Source: Rhizobiales bacterium Ga0077548
GTDB taxonomy: Bacteria; Pseudomonadota; Alphaproteobacteria; Rhizobiales; Xanthobacteraceae
DNA length: 50,766 nt
Direction: 5' to 3'
NCBI GenBank assembly: GCA_001464215.1
Contig: LNEZ01000059.1
Span: 1-50,766 of the forward strand
Shown here piece by piece: positions 37,201-45,885 of this stretch. The notes beneath the pieces are model-generated. The model was given only the letters and a program-made list of their open reading frames with translations, searched no databases and was not told where the DNA came from. How positions within the stretch are numbered: the stretch's first letter is position 1; every line of letters starts with the position of its first letter. The position numbers and the translations under genes were made by a program.

Positions 37201-37669
37201 GTTTCGCGTTGATGATCTCGCCGATCTGGCCTTGCCGCACGAGTGCGGGCGAACGCGCGCCGGAAGAGGCGTCGGCAAAAAGAAGCTGCACATCGCGCGC
37301 ACGAACTTCGCGGCCGTTGATGCGGTAAGCAGAGCCTGCTTCGCGCTCGATGCGGCGCGAGACTTCGAGAATGTCGGCGTCGTTGAATTGCGCGGGCGCT
37401 TTGCGCTCGGCATTATCGACCACGATTACGACTTCCGCGGTATTGCGCGCGGGGCGGTGGGTGGAACCGGCGAAGATCACCTGATCCATGTCCTGTGCGC
37501 GCATGGCCTTGGTCGAGCTTTCGCCCATCGCCCAGCGCAGCGCCTCGACAATATTGGATTTGCCGCAGCCGTTCGGGCCGACGATGCCGGTCATCCCCGG
37601 TTCGATGATGAACTCGGAAGCCTCAACGAAGGACTTGAAGCCGAGAAGCTTTAACCGCGTGAACTGCAT
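34217..37669 (-). CDS. smc: Chromosome partition protein SMC
   Basis: 1150 residues with the full SMC layout. Walker A is [20 protein letters not shown] near residue 30. A long coiled coil follows, the hinge is near 500-640 ([34 protein letters not shown]), then the return coil, and at the C-terminus the signature [16 protein letters not shown] with Walker [17 protein letters not shown]. The protein compacts and separates chromosomes with ScpA and ScpB. The dsbA-like gene lies 146 bases upstream on the same strand. A GATTC (GANTC) site lies 37 bases before the start, which may link expression to the cell cycle. Confidence 0.97.
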   Translation of the reverse strand: MQFTRLKLLGFKSFVEASEFIIEPGMTGIVGPNGCGKSNIVEALRWAMGESSTKAMRAQDMDQVIFAGSTHRPARNTAEVVIVVDNAERKAPAQFNDADILEVSRRIEREAGSAYRINGREVRARDVQLLFADASSGARSPALVRQGQIGEIINAKPEARRRILEEAAGISGLHARKHEAETRLRAAETNLQRLEDVIGQIATQMDSLKRQARQTVRYKNVSAEIRRRQALLMALRWREAEAQISEAERTRDLAVRAVADQTKLHLEASRKQSGAGEQLNPAREQAAIAGAALQRLNLASADLDKEEARAKSRADELDRRLAQLAADIERERALANDAIEVLARLVREEEALAAEEKSVSGGEAAARERMAAAEHQLAATEKEFDAATAKLASLVAQRGSLEGSMNSHRDRLAKIAAEIVQIEQEAGQGLAENGGELAKLRAAATAAQEHVGKTDAAAIKAEAARSAAIQALDVARQPLQQAEQHLHRLETEARTLAKMLGEQSKSLFPPAVDRVKVDSGYEAALAAALGDELDAPLDAASPMHWAGADANSSDPALPAGVEPLTAHVNAPEALARRLKQIGVVARGQGAVLRKQLSAGQRLVSMEGDLWRWDGYTVTADAPTAAARRLAARNRLAEIDREVAAARDTAAKTKAENDKAQAGLATAETEELNARGLWRNAQSAYDAALQALAEAERGAGEQQSRLSALSEARARLLANKTEIESASLEAANLLNSLPVIAANEAALNAVRIRITNDRAAYTNAKADIDGIERERAARAHRLSTIGAERASWREREERAGVQIGAIEQRVAETKNERTSLDDAPTKFAEQRSKLLTEINVAEARKREADDKLVAAEQIVAEADKAERELRDALSAAREVSARDEARLEGARQRKNDLVREVTEVLGGEPTDERIAEALDTKGAESDPAAVAEKLESLERERERLGAVNLRADEELTEVEKQHLGLTSERDDLVEAIKRLRQGIQSLDKEARERLTASFQTVNEHFKKLFTGLFSGGTAELVLTGSEDPLEAGLDIIAKPPGKKAQSLSLLSGGEQALTALSLIFAVFLTNPSPICVLDEVDAPLDDSNVERFCNLLEEMTRQTDTRFITVTHNPITMARMDRLFGVTMAERGVSQLVSVDLQTAQSFREAG

Positions 37670-37815
37670 ATATTTTCTGGCCTTTTGACGCGCTTATACT
37701 CGCGCGATTCGGATGCCCGCAACGATGGGGCTCTCCACCGGCGGCGGCAAGTCCGCTCCGGCATTCCATGAGAACCGCGCTGGGGATAGCGGGCCAAAAA
37801 AGCCCGGCAAATCCA

Positions 37816-38472
37816 CTACTTAATTAGCGGGTCGATGATCTTCGACAGGGCGTCGATCGTGGTGTCGCCATCGACCACGATCGTGCCGTTGATGAAGAAG
37901 GTCGGCGTGCCCTCGACCCCGAAGGTTTCGTAGCCGCGCAAACCGGTGCGCTGGATTTCGGCGGCAAGGGTCTGGTCGGAGAGGCACTGCTTGAATTTCG
38001 CGTCGTCGATACCGGCCTGGCTCGCAAGCTTCTGCAAGAGCGGCACCGGATCCTGGGTCGCCATCCAGTTGCGCTGGGTTTCCATCAGCGCCGAGGTCAT
38101 CGCGAAATAGCGCTCCTTGCCCGCGCAATGTGCGAGCATACTGGCGGCAATCGAGAGTTCCGCAGGTCCGGTCGGGAACGGGCGGAAGATCAGCTTCACC
38201 TTGCCGGTGTCGATGTACTTCTCTTTGAGCTTCGGGAAGGTGTTGACGTGGAAGCTCGCGCAATGGCCGCAGGTGAAAGACGCGTATTCGACGATCGTGA
38301 CCGGCGCATCGTCCTTGCCGAGCGAGTGATCGCCAAGCGGGCCGGGCTTGTAAAGTTCGGGCACCTCGAACTTCTTCTTCGGCCTGCCCTGCGCGAATGC
38401 CGGGAACGGAAGGGTCGCAACGAGGGCGAGAGCGGCGGCACCAGCGGTAAATTCACGGCGCGAAACGGACAA
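37816..38472 (-). CDS. DsbA-family periplasmic thiol:disulfide oxidoreductase
   Basis: About 218 residues. A twin-arginine-like signal (SRREFTAGAAALALVATLPFPAFAQ) leads to a thioredoxin fold with CGHC in VEYASFTCGHCASFHVNTFP, cis-Pro in GVEGTPTFFINGTIVV, and a helical insert. It resembles the DsbA/BdbD-like thioredoxins often found upstream of smc in Rhizobiales and would oxidise or isomerise cysteines in exported proteins. I take the TTG at 38472, which has GGAGG 5 bases upstream. The ATG at 38499 adds nine hydrophobic residues (MLFLFPEAA) without a clear ribosome site. Confidence 0.88.
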   Translation of the reverse strand: MSVSRREFTAGAAALALVATLPFPAFAQGRPKKKFEVPELYKPGPLGDHSLGKDDAPVTIVEYASFTCGHCASFHVNTFPKLKEKYIDTGKVKLIFRPFPTGPAELSIAASMLAHCAGKERYFAMTSALMETQRNWMATQDPVPLLQKLASQAGIDDAKFKQCLSDQTLAAEIQRTGLRGYETFGVEGTPTFFINGTIVVDGDTTIDALSKIIDPLIK

Positions 38473-38561
38473 AGCGGCCTCCGGAAACAGGAACAACATA
38501 GGGTTCGACTAGACTGCGGCCCTGATTGTGGCAAGCGTGGGATGGCGCCATTACAGGCGGA

Positions 38562-39053
38562 TTACTTCCCGCCACGCTCGCGAATAAGTGCGCCGAGCCG
38601 CGCCACCGAATGGCCGAGCGCGTCATCCTCGAATTTTCCTATTCTCTGCCGCGCCTTTTCGATCTCGGCCGCCGCCGGTTCCTTGCGCAGGGCCGGCCGC
38701 TTTCGCCGTGAGGCAACCGGTCCTTGCCGGATTGCAAGCCGTCCGACACAGCGCCAGCCGAAATAGCGGTTCACGCGCTCGATAATGACGGGCTGGAGAT
38801 GCTGCACTTCGAGCGCATAGGCGCCCTCGACCCGGACCTGCAATACGCCGATGGAATCCGGATCGTCGCGGCGCGGCCAGGTAAGTTTGAGCGGCTCGGA
38901 GCGGCGGGCCAGATCCTCGCCGACGATGTCCTGCCAGTGGGTCACGACCTCGACCGCGGCGAAGCCCTGCCGGGCAAAAGCATCGCCAACAGTCTTGCCG
39001 ACAAGGTCGGCGAGTGGCGCTGCGTTGCGCGGGCGTTTTGGCGATACTGCCAT
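38562..39053 (-). CDS. DciA-like (DUF721) protein
   Basis: 163 residues. The N-terminal half fits DUF721/DciA: LADLVGKTVGDAFARQGFAAVEVVTHWQDIVGEDLARRSEPLKL and the beta segment VLQVRVEGAYALEVQHLQPVIIERVNRYFG. DciA is the widespread replicative helicase (DnaB) operator in bacteria lacking DnaC. The C-terminal third (KARQRIGKFEDDALGHSVARLGALI) is helical and variable, as in relatives. It is divergent from mutY with only 38 bases between start codons, and that gap contains a GACTC site. The dsbA-like gene follows 89 bases downstream on the same strand. Confidence 0.85.
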   Translation of the reverse strand: MAVSPKRPRNAAPLADLVGKTVGDAFARQGFAAVEVVTHWQDIVGEDLARRSEPLKLTWPRRDDPDSIGVLQVRVEGAYALEVQHLQPVIIERVNRYFGWRCVGRLAIRQGPVASRRKRPALRKEPAAAEIEKARQRIGKFEDDALGHSVARLGALIRERGGK

Positions 39054-39091
39054 CTTTGCGACTCCGGCTCGTTTCGGCGTAGAGCTTCCTT

Positions 39092-40210
39092 ATGCGCGAG
39101 ACAAGCCGGCTGAACGGTGAAGAGCGGGCAAGGGCGAAACGCTTGCCCGAGGCCTCGACGCTGCTTGCCTGGTACGACGTATCCGCGCGCGTGTTGCCGT
39201 GGCGGGCGAGGGGCGGGGCGAAACCCGATCCCTATCGCGTCTGGCTCTCCGAGATCATGTTGCAGCAGACGCGTGTCGAAACCGTGCTGCCTTACTACGC
39301 GAAGTTTCTCGCGCGCTGGCCGGATGTGACGGCGCTTGCAAACGCGCGGCAGGAAGAAGTGCTCTCGGCATGGGCGGGCCTCGGCTATTACGCGCGCGCG
39401 CGAAATCTTCATGCCTGCGCGAAAGCCGTGGTCTCGGAGTTTTCCGCGTGTTTTCCGGAAGAGGAAGCAGAACTTCGCAGGCTTCCCGGTATCGGTGCCT
39501 ATACCTCGGCGGCGATCTCGGCGATTGCGTTCGGACGCAAGGCGACACCGGTGGACGGAAACATCGAGCGCGTGATGTCGCGCCTCTTCGCGGTCGAGGA
39601 GAGACTCCCTGCTGCGAAGAAAATACTTGCACGCTTCGCGGCCGAAATGACACCGGCTATCCGCGCCGGCGATTTCGCACAGGCGTTGATGGATCTCGGT
39701 GCCACCATCTGCACGCCGAGAAAGCCTGCCTGTGCAATCTGTCCGTGGATGGATGTTTGCATCGCCCGCACGCGCGGCGATCAGGAAACATTTCCGCGTA
39801 AGGTAGAGAAGGCGGAAGGCAAGTTGCGCAAGGGTGCCGCCTTCTTCGTGCTTCGCGAAGACAATCACATTCTTCTGCGCACCCGCGCCGATAAAGGCCT
39901 GCTTGCGAGCATGACGGAACTCCCCGGCAGCGAGTGGAGCGCGGAATATAAGGAGTCAGCGCGAACCGCGCCGATACCGGGACTGAAATGGAAAAAGGCC
40001 CTTGGCGTAGTCCGCCATGTCTTCACGCATTTCCCGCTGGAACTGACGGTCTATGCCGCAGGCGTGCCGAAGAAAACGCGGGCGCCGAAGGGTATGCGCT
40101 TTGTGGCACTCGGCGCGCTCGACGAAGAAGCCTTGCCGAGCGTGATGCGAAAGGTTATCGCCCACGCACGCGAATTCACGTCAGAACGAAAACGAACAGG
40201 GAGAAGGTAA
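39092..40210 (+). CDS. mutY: A/G-specific adenine DNA glycosylase
   Basis: 372 residues. MutY removes adenine mispaired with 8-oxoguanine. The helix-hairpin-helix and catalytic loop read LRRLPGIGAYTSAAISAIAFGRKATPVDGNIERVMSRL, with the catalytic Asp in VDGN; the early Glu is in WLSEIMLQQTRVETV. The 4Fe-4S cluster Cys are in CTPRKPACAICPWMDVC (C-x6-C-x2-C-x5-C). The C-terminal NUDIX-like 8-oxoG reader starts near residue 245 (AAFFVLREDNHILLRTR, VVRHVFTHFPLELTVY). It is divergent from dciA. The stop codon overlaps the ridA start by one base (TAATG). Confidence 0.95.
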   Translation: MRETSRLNGEERARAKRLPEASTLLAWYDVSARVLPWRARGGAKPDPYRVWLSEIMLQQTRVETVLPYYAKFLARWPDVTALANARQEEVLSAWAGLGYYARARNLHACAKAVVSEFSACFPEEEAELRRLPGIGAYTSAAISAIAFGRKATPVDGNIERVMSRLFAVEERLPAAKKILARFAAEMTPAIRAGDFAQALMDLGATICTPRKPACAICPWMDVCIARTRGDQETFPRKVEKAEGKLRKGAAFFVLREDNHILLRTRADKGLLASMTELPGSEWSAEYKESARTAPIPGLKWKKALGVVRHVFTHFPLELTVYAAGVPKKTRAPKGMRFVALGALDEEALPSVMRKVIAHAREFTSERKRTGRR

Positions 40211-40560
40211 TGAGCATTCAGCGTATCGAGCCGGGTCCGCGCATGGCACAGGCCGTCGTACATAACGGCGTCGTTTATCTCGCTGGCCAGGTCGCGAATA
40301 AAGCCAAAGGCCAGAGCGTGACCGACCAGACCAAGGAAATCCTCGAAATCATCGACGGTCTTCTGAAGCAGGCCGGGAGCGACAAGTCGAAGCTTCTCCA
40401 GACGCAAATTTTCCTGCCAGACATTTCGAATTTCGCCGAGATGAACAAGGTTTGGGAAGCGTGGGTCTCGCCCGGCAATGTGCCTGCGCGCGCGACAATC
40501 GAGGCAAAACTTGCCTCGCCCGACTACAAAGTCGAGATCATGGTGGTAGCAGCCCGCTGA
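40210..40560 (+). CDS. RidA-family protein (cytoplasmic)
   Basis: 116 residues of the RidA/YjgF/UK114 fold, which hydrolyses reactive 2-aminoacrylate and other imines. VVHNGVVYLAGQVANKAKGQSVTDQTKEILEII and VPARATIEAKLASPDYKVEIMVVA are the family blocks; the Arg of PARAT binds the substrate carboxylate. No signal peptide. The start overlaps the mutY stop by one base with GAGAAGG as ribosome site. A second RidA at 49551 has a signal peptide and lies 9 kb away. The opening SIQRIEPGPRM differs from classical RidA, so this belongs to one of the less studied Rid subgroups. Confidence 0.9.
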   Translation: MSIQRIEPGPRMAQAVVHNGVVYLAGQVANKAKGQSVTDQTKEILEIIDGLLKQAGSDKSKLLQTQIFLPDISNFAEMNKVWEAWVSPGNVPARATIEAKLASPDYKVEIMVVAAR

Positions 40561-40654
40561 AATTATAGGCTTTGCGCCTATCGCTTTGAGGGGAACAATC
40601 GGCGCGGTGGTGGCTTAACAGCCGCCGCCGCGTTTTCTATTAGAGTCCCTTTCC

Positions 40655-41533
40655 GTGCAGATCAAAATTGGTTTCGACATCATTTACGAATGCACGCAAC
40701 CGACGCCGATGGTGTTGATGTTGAACGTGCACCCGTCGCGGCAGGCCGATCTCGAGAAGCCCGACACGCTTCAGTTCGCGCCGCATATTTCCTCGCGCAG
40801 CTATCTGGACAGCTTCGGCAATACCTGTGCGCGCATCGTTGCGCCGGCGGGCGAATTGCGGGTTTTCGCAGATACGATCATCAACGATGTCGGCACACCA
40901 GAGCCGGTGGTTCCAGAAGCGATGCAGCACAACATCGCGGATCTCCCCGACGAGGCGCTGATGTTCCTGCTCGCATCGCGCTACTGCGAGACCGATAAGC
41001 TGGTCAGCATGGCCTGGGCCATGTTCGGCAATACGCCGTCCGGCTGGCCGCGCGTGCAGGCGATCTGCGATTTCGTGAACGCGAAAATCCGCTTCGGCTA
41101 TCCGCACGCCTCTGCGATGCGCTCCGCCGCCGATTCGCTCTCCGACCAGCGCGGCGTCTGCCGTGACTTCGCGCATCTTGCGATCACGTTGTGCCGTTGC
41201 ATGAACATTCCCGCGCGCTACTGCACCGGTTATCTCGGCGATATCGGTGTGCCGCTCGATCCCGCGCCGATGGATTTCTCCGCGTGGTTCGAGGTCTATC
41301 TCGGCGGCAAATGGTATTCGTTCGATGCGCGGCACAATATGCCGCGGGTTGCCCGCATCCTGATCGGGCGCGGACGCGATGCCGCGGACGTCGCAATCAC
41401 GACGAGTTTCGGTCCGCACATTCTCCGTAAATTTGCGGTCTGGACCGACGAGATTCCCGCTGCGGATGGCTCGAAAGCACCAATTGTACAGCCGCCTTCG
41501 GCCAATTCTTTCGGCTTGCCGATTTCGACTTAG
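40655..41533 (+). CDS. Transglutaminase-like cysteine peptidase family protein
   Basis: 292 residues. An N-terminal beta domain (DIIYECTQPTPMVLMLNVHPSR) precedes a transglutaminase-like core with Cys in DQRGVCRDFAHLAITLCR, His-region in FSAWFEVYLGGKWYSFDARHN and Asp in that last segment. Bacterial proteins of this type are usually proteases or peptide amidases of unknown target, not cross-linkers. No signal peptide, so it is cytoplasmic. A GTG at 40655 is the only start that keeps the beta domain. It lies 94 bases after ridA and 91 before the antiporter gene. Often found near alpha-E/circularly permuted ATP-grasp genes, but these are absent here. Confidence 0.87.
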   Translation: MQIKIGFDIIYECTQPTPMVLMLNVHPSRQADLEKPDTLQFAPHISSRSYLDSFGNTCARIVAPAGELRVFADTIINDVGTPEPVVPEAMQHNIADLPDEALMFLLASRYCETDKLVSMAWAMFGNTPSGWPRVQAICDFVNAKIRFGYPHASAMRSAADSLSDQRGVCRDFAHLAITLCRCMNIPARYCTGYLGDIGVPLDPAPMDFSAWFEVYLGGKWYSFDARHNMPRVARILIGRGRDAADVAITTSFGPHILRKFAVWTDEIPAADGSKAPIVQPPSANSFGLPIST

Positions 41534-41624
41534 TTGACGGCCTAGGGCCATTTTTGTTTGCATTCGCCGCATTGCTTCCTCTAGTTAAATGAGCGCGCGA
41601 GCGTTGCGCGCCTGTTGAGGAAGA

Positions 41625-43304
41625 ATGCCGCATTACACGCCGCTGATTGCCACGATCGTCGCGGGCCTCGTGCTCGCCTTTATCTTTGGCTCGATCGCGC
41701 ATCGGTTGCGGATTTCGCCCATCGTCGGCTATCTCCTCGCAGGCGTGCTGGCTGGTCCTTACACGCCGGGCTTCGTCGCCGATCAGGCGCTTGCAAACGA
41801 ACTTGCCGAGATCGGCGTCATTCTGCTGATGTTCGGCGTCGGCCTGCATTTCTCGCTGAAGGATTTGCTCTCTGTTCGCGCGATTGCGATTCCCGGCGCC
41901 ATTGTACAGATTGGCACCGCGACGCTGATGGGCATGGCGATGGTCCATTTCCTCGGCTGGGGTTGGGTCGCAGGCTTCGTCTTCGGACTCGCGTTATCGG
42001 TTGCATCGACCGTTGTGCTGCTGCGCGCTTTGCAGGAACGCCGCCTCGTGGAAACCGAACGCGGACGCATCGCGGTCGGCTGGCTGATCGTCGAAGACCT
42101 CGCGATGGTGTTGGCACTCGTGCTGCTTCCCGCGCTCGCCGGCGTGATGATGGCGAAAGACGCAGTCTCCAATCCCGCGATGTGGCAGCCGATTGCAATC
42201 ACGCTCGGTAAGGTCGCAGCCTTCGTCCTCGTGATGCTGGTGATCGGCCAGCGGGTGATCCCGTGGATGCTGCACTGGGTTGCGCACACCGGCTCTCGCG
42301 AACTTTTCAGGCTTGCCGTGCTCGCGATAGCGCTCGGTATTGCTTACGCGGCTTCGACCTTATTCGGCGCGTCGTTTGCGCTCGGCGCGTTCTTCGCGGG
42401 CATGGTGATGAGCGAGTCGCCGCTTTCGCAGCGCGCGGCGGAAGAAACGCTGCCGCTTCGCGACGCGTTTGCGGTGTTGTTCTTCGTCTCGGTCGGGATG
42501 TTGTTCAATCCCGGTATCGTCGTAAATCATCCATGGCTGCTCGCTGGCACCATCTTCATCATTGTCTTCGGTAAGTCGGCCGCGGCATTCCTGATCGTGC
42601 GCGCGTTCAAGTATCCGACTTCAACCGCGCTGATCATTTCCGCGTCGCTCGCGCAGATCGGCGAGTTCTCTTTCATTCTCGCCGGTCTTGGCGTGACTTT
42701 GAAGCTGATGCCGCAAACCGGCCTCGATCTCATCCTCGCAGGCGCGATTATTTCGATCATGCTGAACCCCTTCGTGTTCCAGGCCATTGACTGGATCAAG
42801 CCGCGGCTTGAGAAGCGTAAAGCGAAACTCGAAGAAGAGATCGCTAGTCCGGCCGAGCCGCCGGAGGAGCGCAGTGAAATTCTCGAGCCGACGAAACTGC
42901 AAAATCACGCGGTAGTCGTCGGCTATGGCCGCGTCGGGTCGCACATCGGCGACAGTTTGCAGCAGCAGAACGTTCCTTATCTGGTGATCGAGGACCGCGC
43001 GGAAGCCGTGAAACAGCTCCGTGCGCGCGGCATCGAAGTATTTTTCGGCAATGCCGCTTCGCCGGAGTTGATCGCAGCGGCAAACCTGCCGCAGGCGAAA
43101 ACATTATTCGTCGCGATCTCCGAGACTTTCGAAGCTGGCCAGACCGTCGAACAGGCGCGCAAGGCTAACCCGTCGCTGGTCATCGTCGCCCGCGCACATT
43201 CGGATGCGGAACAAAGCAACCTGAACAAGTTGGGTGCGAACTATACCGTGATGGGCGAGCGCGAGATCGCGCAGGGCATGATGGATTATGTCCTGAAGAG
43301 GTAG
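41625..43304 (+). CDS. CPA2 monovalent cation:proton antiporter with RCK domain (KefB/YbaL-like)
   Basis: 559 residues: about 12 membrane helices in the first 385 residues, then a TrkA-N/RCK nucleotide-binding domain beginning NHAVVVGYGRVGSHIGDSL. Family blocks: PIVGYLLAGVLAGPYTPGF, LLMFGVGLHFSLKDLL, FGASFALGAFFAGMVMSESPLS and LPLRDAFAVLFFVSVGMLFNP. It probably exports K+ or Na+ in exchange for H+ under control of NAD(H) or glutathione adducts. RBS GAGGAAG lies 5 bases before the ATG. The inverted repeat GTTCGGCG/CGCCGAAC just after the gene (43315-43347) overlaps the start of the ptx Pho box. Confidence 0.92.
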   Translation: MPHYTPLIATIVAGLVLAFIFGSIAHRLRISPIVGYLLAGVLAGPYTPGFVADQALANELAEIGVILLMFGVGLHFSLKDLLSVRAIAIPGAIVQIGTATLMGMAMVHFLGWGWVAGFVFGLALSVASTVVLLRALQERRLVETERGRIAVGWLIVEDLAMVLALVLLPALAGVMMAKDAVSNPAMWQPIAITLGKVAAFVLVMLVIGQRVIPWMLHWVAHTGSRELFRLAVLAIALGIAYAASTLFGASFALGAFFAGMVMSESPLSQRAAEETLPLRDAFAVLFFVSVGMLFNPGIVVNHPWLLAGTIFIIVFGKSAAAFLIVRAFKYPTSTALIISASLAQIGEFSFILAGLGVTLKLMPQTGLDLILAGAIISIMLNPFVFQAIDWIKPRLEKRKAKLEEEIASPAEPPEERSEILEPTKLQNHAVVVGYGRVGSHIGDSLQQQNVPYLVIEDRAEAVKQLRARGIEVFFGNAASPELIAAANLPQAKTLFVAISETFEAGQTVEQARKANPSLVIVARAHSDAEQSNLNKLGANYTVMGEREIAQGMMDYVLKR

Positions 43305-43346
43305 CCTTTCGCAGGTTCGGCGCGGTGACACTGGATAGTCGCCGAA

Positions 43347-43375
43347 CTGTCATACTGAAGTAATCATCCCGTCAC
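43347..43375 (+). promoter_or_regulatory. Pho box (PhoB site) upstream of the ptx operon
   Basis: Three 7-mers repeat with exact 11-base phase: CTGTCAT (43347), AAGTAAT (43358) and CCGTCAC (43369), separated by 4-base spacers. The first is a perfect PhoB half-site, the third matches at 5 of 7, and the middle one at 4 of 7. A possible -10, CATAGT, is at 43380. The ptxA ATG is at 43419 with GGGAG before it. This fits phosphate-starvation control of phosphite use. Confidence 0.7.
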
Positions 43376-43418
43376 CCGCCATAGTGAGTAGTCGCTCGAT
43401 AACTAACGGGAGCGGCGG

Positions 43419-44210
43419 ATGTTGCGCGTCGAAGGATTGGAAGTCGTTTATCCGAACGGAACGCGCGCACTTGAGCGTACCGACCTCGGATTTTCGCCGG
43501 GCGCCTTTACCGTGCTGCTTGGCGCGTCGGGTGCCGGCAAGTCGACTTTGCTGCGCAGTTTGAACGGACTGGTGCGGCCCACATCCGGACGCGTGACGGC
43601 GGGTGTCGGCGATATTGCCGACAAACGAAGACTTCGCGCGCATCGCAGCAAGACCGGAATGATTTTTCAGCAGCATCAGCTGATCGGGCGCCTGAGCGTC
43701 CTGGATAACGTGCTGATAGGGCGCCTCGGATTCCACTCGACGCTTCGCACGCTGCTTCCCTTTGCCGCCGCGGAGAAGCGCGAGGCGCTGCAAGCGATCG
43801 AGCGTGTCGGACTCATACAATATGCGCTGCGCCGCGCCGATCAGCTTTCCGGCGGGCAGCAGCAGCGTGTCGGTATCGCCCGCGCGCTGGTGCAGAAGCC
43901 GTCGCTTGTGCTCGCCGACGAGCCGGTGGCGAGTCTCGATCCCGCGACCGCGGACCGCGTACTTGGCCTCTTGCACAGCATCTGCAAGGCCGACGCGATC
44001 GCCGCGGTCGTAAGTCTGCATCAACTGGATTTCGCGCGGCGCTACGCCGATCGCATCATTGGGCTTGCCGGCGGCAGCGTGGTTTTCGACGGGCCACCCT
44101 CGCAACTCGGTAGGAAAGAAGTCGTGTCGATCTATCGCGACATGGCGCCGAACGCCGTCGAGCAGCACGACGAACCGGATTTTCAACGCAAAACAGGGAC
44201 CTACGCATGA
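43419..44210 (+). CDS. ptxA: Phosphite ABC transporter ATP-binding protein (PtxA/PhnC family)
   Basis: 263 residues. The ATPase has Walker A GASGAGKSTLLRSLNGL, Q-loop FQQHQL, signature QLSGGQQQRVGIARAL, Walker B LVLADEPVASLDP and switch His in VVSLHQLDF. The PhnC-type sequence and its place before binding protein, permease and phosphite dehydrogenase identify the phosphite importer. It starts at the ATG at 43419 (MLRVEGLEVVYPNG), 43 bases after the Pho box, and overlaps the next gene by four bases. All four ptx genes overlap, so the operon is translated as one block. Confidence 0.92.
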   Translation: MLRVEGLEVVYPNGTRALERTDLGFSPGAFTVLLGASGAGKSTLLRSLNGLVRPTSGRVTAGVGDIADKRRLRAHRSKTGMIFQQHQLIGRLSVLDNVLIGRLGFHSTLRTLLPFAAAEKREALQAIERVGLIQYALRRADQLSGGQQQRVGIARALVQKPSLVLADEPVASLDPATADRVLGLLHSICKADAIAAVVSLHQLDFARRYADRIIGLAGGSVVFDGPPSQLGRKEVVSIYRDMAPNAVEQHDEPDFQRKTGTYA

Positions 44211-45079
44211 CCATTCATCGCCGCACTTTCCTGGGTGGCGCCGCCACCCTCGCGCTTACCGCGCCGTTCGTTTCGCCCGTCTATGCCAGCAATCCCGCGA
44301 AGCTGCGGATTGCGCTCCTGCCGGACGAGAATGCCGCGACGCTGATCCAGAACGCGCAACCGCTGAAGAAATATCTCGAAGCAACGCTCAAGAAGGAAAT
44401 CGATCTCGTTGTCACGACCGACTACTCGTCGATGATCGAGGCGATGCGCTTCGGGCGGATCGAAATCGCCTATTTCGGTCCGTTCTCTTACGTGCTCGCG
44501 AAATCCCGCGCGCCGCTGATCGAGCCCTTCGCGGTCGGCATCGAGCGCGGCTCGCCGACCTACAACTCGATAATCATCGCCACCGCCGGCGGTCCGGTCG
44601 TCAAGATTGAGGACATCAAGGGCAAGAACTTCGGTTACGGCGACCAGGCGTCGACCTCGAGCCATCTCATTCCGCGCGCGTTCCTCCTGAAGAACGGGCT
44701 TGCAGGCGACAAGGACTACCGCGTCGTCCATCTCGGAACGCATGATGGAGTGGCGCGTGCGGTTCAGAATGGCCAGGTCCATGCCGGCGCCATTTCGAAG
44801 GCGATCTACGAGAATCTGCTCGCCCGCAAATCGATTGACGGCGACAAACTCCAGACTGTCGCGATCACCCCACCAATCCCGAACTATCCGATGGTGATGC
44901 AGGGCAGTCTTGCGCCCGAGCTGAAAGACTCGATCCGCAAGGCCTTTATCGAAATGAAAGACAAGGAAGTGCTGAAAAGCTTCCGCGCTGAGGGTTTCGC
45001 CGCGACCGACGACAAAGCCTATGATGTGCTCCGCGAAACCGCGAAAATTCTCGAACTCGACCTCACGCGGATGGGCTGA
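44207..45079 (+). CDS. ptxB: Phosphite ABC transporter substrate-binding protein (PtxB/PhnD family)
   Basis: 290 residues with a twin-arginine-like signal (HRRTFLGGAATLALTAPFV, cleavage near VYAS) and the PhnD fold: LRIALLPDENAATLIQNAQPLKKYLE, VTTDYSSMIEAMRFGRIEIAYFGPFSYVLA, and GYGDQASTSSHLIPRAFLLKNG. The YFGPFSY and STSSHL segments shape the small oxyanion pocket in this family; PtxB relatives bind phosphite rather than larger phosphonates. Overlap of four bases with ptxA and one base with ptxC. Assignment to phosphite rests mainly on the linked ptxD. Confidence 0.9.
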   Translation: MTIHRRTFLGGAATLALTAPFVSPVYASNPAKLRIALLPDENAATLIQNAQPLKKYLEATLKKEIDLVVTTDYSSMIEAMRFGRIEIAYFGPFSYVLAKSRAPLIEPFAVGIERGSPTYNSIIIATAGGPVVKIEDIKGKNFGYGDQASTSSHLIPRAFLLKNGLAGDKDYRVVHLGTHDGVARAVQNGQVHAGAISKAIYENLLARKSIDGDKLQTVAITPPIPNYPMVMQGSLAPELKDSIRKAFIEMKDKEVLKSFRAEGFAATDDKAYDVLRETAKILELDLTRMG

Positions 45080-45885
45080 TGTCCGCTACGTCCGCGCCGT
45101 TTGCCGAAATCCTTGCCCAAGACCGGCGTATCGCGCTGCGCTACGCCGGTCTCGCAGGGACTATACTTGTGGTCTGCGCTGCCGCGCTCTGGATCACCGG
45201 GTTTTTCGATGCACAGCGCTTTATCGAAGGCGGTCCGGCGCTCGCGCAGGTATTTTCGGAAATGGTGCCGCCCGATTTCGGGCGCTGGCGCGCGTGGATG
45301 CGGCCGTTGCTCGATACGCTCGCTATGTCGATTGCCGGCACCATACTCGCCGTCGTGCTGTCTCTGCCGTTGGCGCTGCTGGCTGCTTCCAACACCTCGC
45401 CGAACGCAGTCGTCTATCAATTCTGCCGGGTCATCCTGAGTTTTCTTCGTTCGGTGCCCGAAATCATCATGGGCATTATCTTCGTGGCTGCCGTCGGCTT
45501 CGGTGCGCTGCCCGGCGTGCTGGCGTTGGCCTTGCACTCCGTCGGCATGATGGGAAAGTTCTACGCCGAAGCAATTGAGCACGTTGACCCGAAACCGCTG
45601 GAAGCCGCGCGTGCGGCGGGCGCGAGCCCGTTTCAGGTTATTTCCCATGCCGTCATGCCGCAAGTCATGCCGCAGCTTGCGGACATCACGATCTACCGCT
45701 GGGAATATCACTTCCGCGCTTCCGCCGTGCTTGGCATCGTCGGCGCCGGTGGCATCGGTTTCGAGCTGATCGCCGCACTTCGCGTAATCCGTTACGATCA
45801 GGTGTTGGCGATACTTATCTGCATCCTGCTTTGTGTGATCGTGGTCGATGCCATCGGTGCGGCGCTCCGGCGTAAGCTGAAATGA
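45079..45885 (+). CDS. ptxC: Phosphite ABC transporter permease (PtxC/PhnE family)
   Basis: 268 residues, about six membrane helices, with the permease EAA loop PLEAARAAGASPFQVISHAVMPQVMPQ and the PhnE-type segments LDTLAMSIAGTILAVVLSLPLALLAAS and FLRSVPEIIMGIIFVAAVGFG. It forms the inner-membrane channel of the phosphite importer, probably as a homodimer since only one permease is encoded. ATG at 45079 shares one base with the ptxB stop (TGATG); ptxD begins with a four-base overlap at its end. Confidence 0.92.
   Translation: MSATSAPFAEILAQDRRIALRYAGLAGTILVVCAAALWITGFFDAQRFIEGGPALAQVFSEMVPPDFGRWRAWMRPLLDTLAMSIAGTILAVVLSLPLALLAASNTSPNAVVYQFCRVILSFLRSVPEIIMGIIFVAAVGFGALPGVLALALHSVGMMGKFYAEAIEHVDPKPLEAARAAGASPFQVISHAVMPQVMPQLADITIYRWEYHFRASAVLGIVGAGGIGFELIAALRVIRYDQVLAILICILLCVIVVDAIGAALRRKLK

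Noticed and set aside
37785-37812. GC stem with six T's after the dsbA-like gene on the minus strand
   Set aside because: The T's lie in the loop between the arms rather than after the stem, so it does not have terminator form.
41538-41560. Possible terminator GGCC-TAG-GGCC then ATTTTTGTTT after the transglutaminase-like gene
   Set aside because: The stem is only 4 bp with a 3-base loop, too weak to call.
43419-45885. Calling the ABC transporter a general phosphonate (PhnCDE) importer
   Set aside because: No C-P lyase or phosphonatase genes are linked, whereas a clear ptxD overlaps the permease gene.
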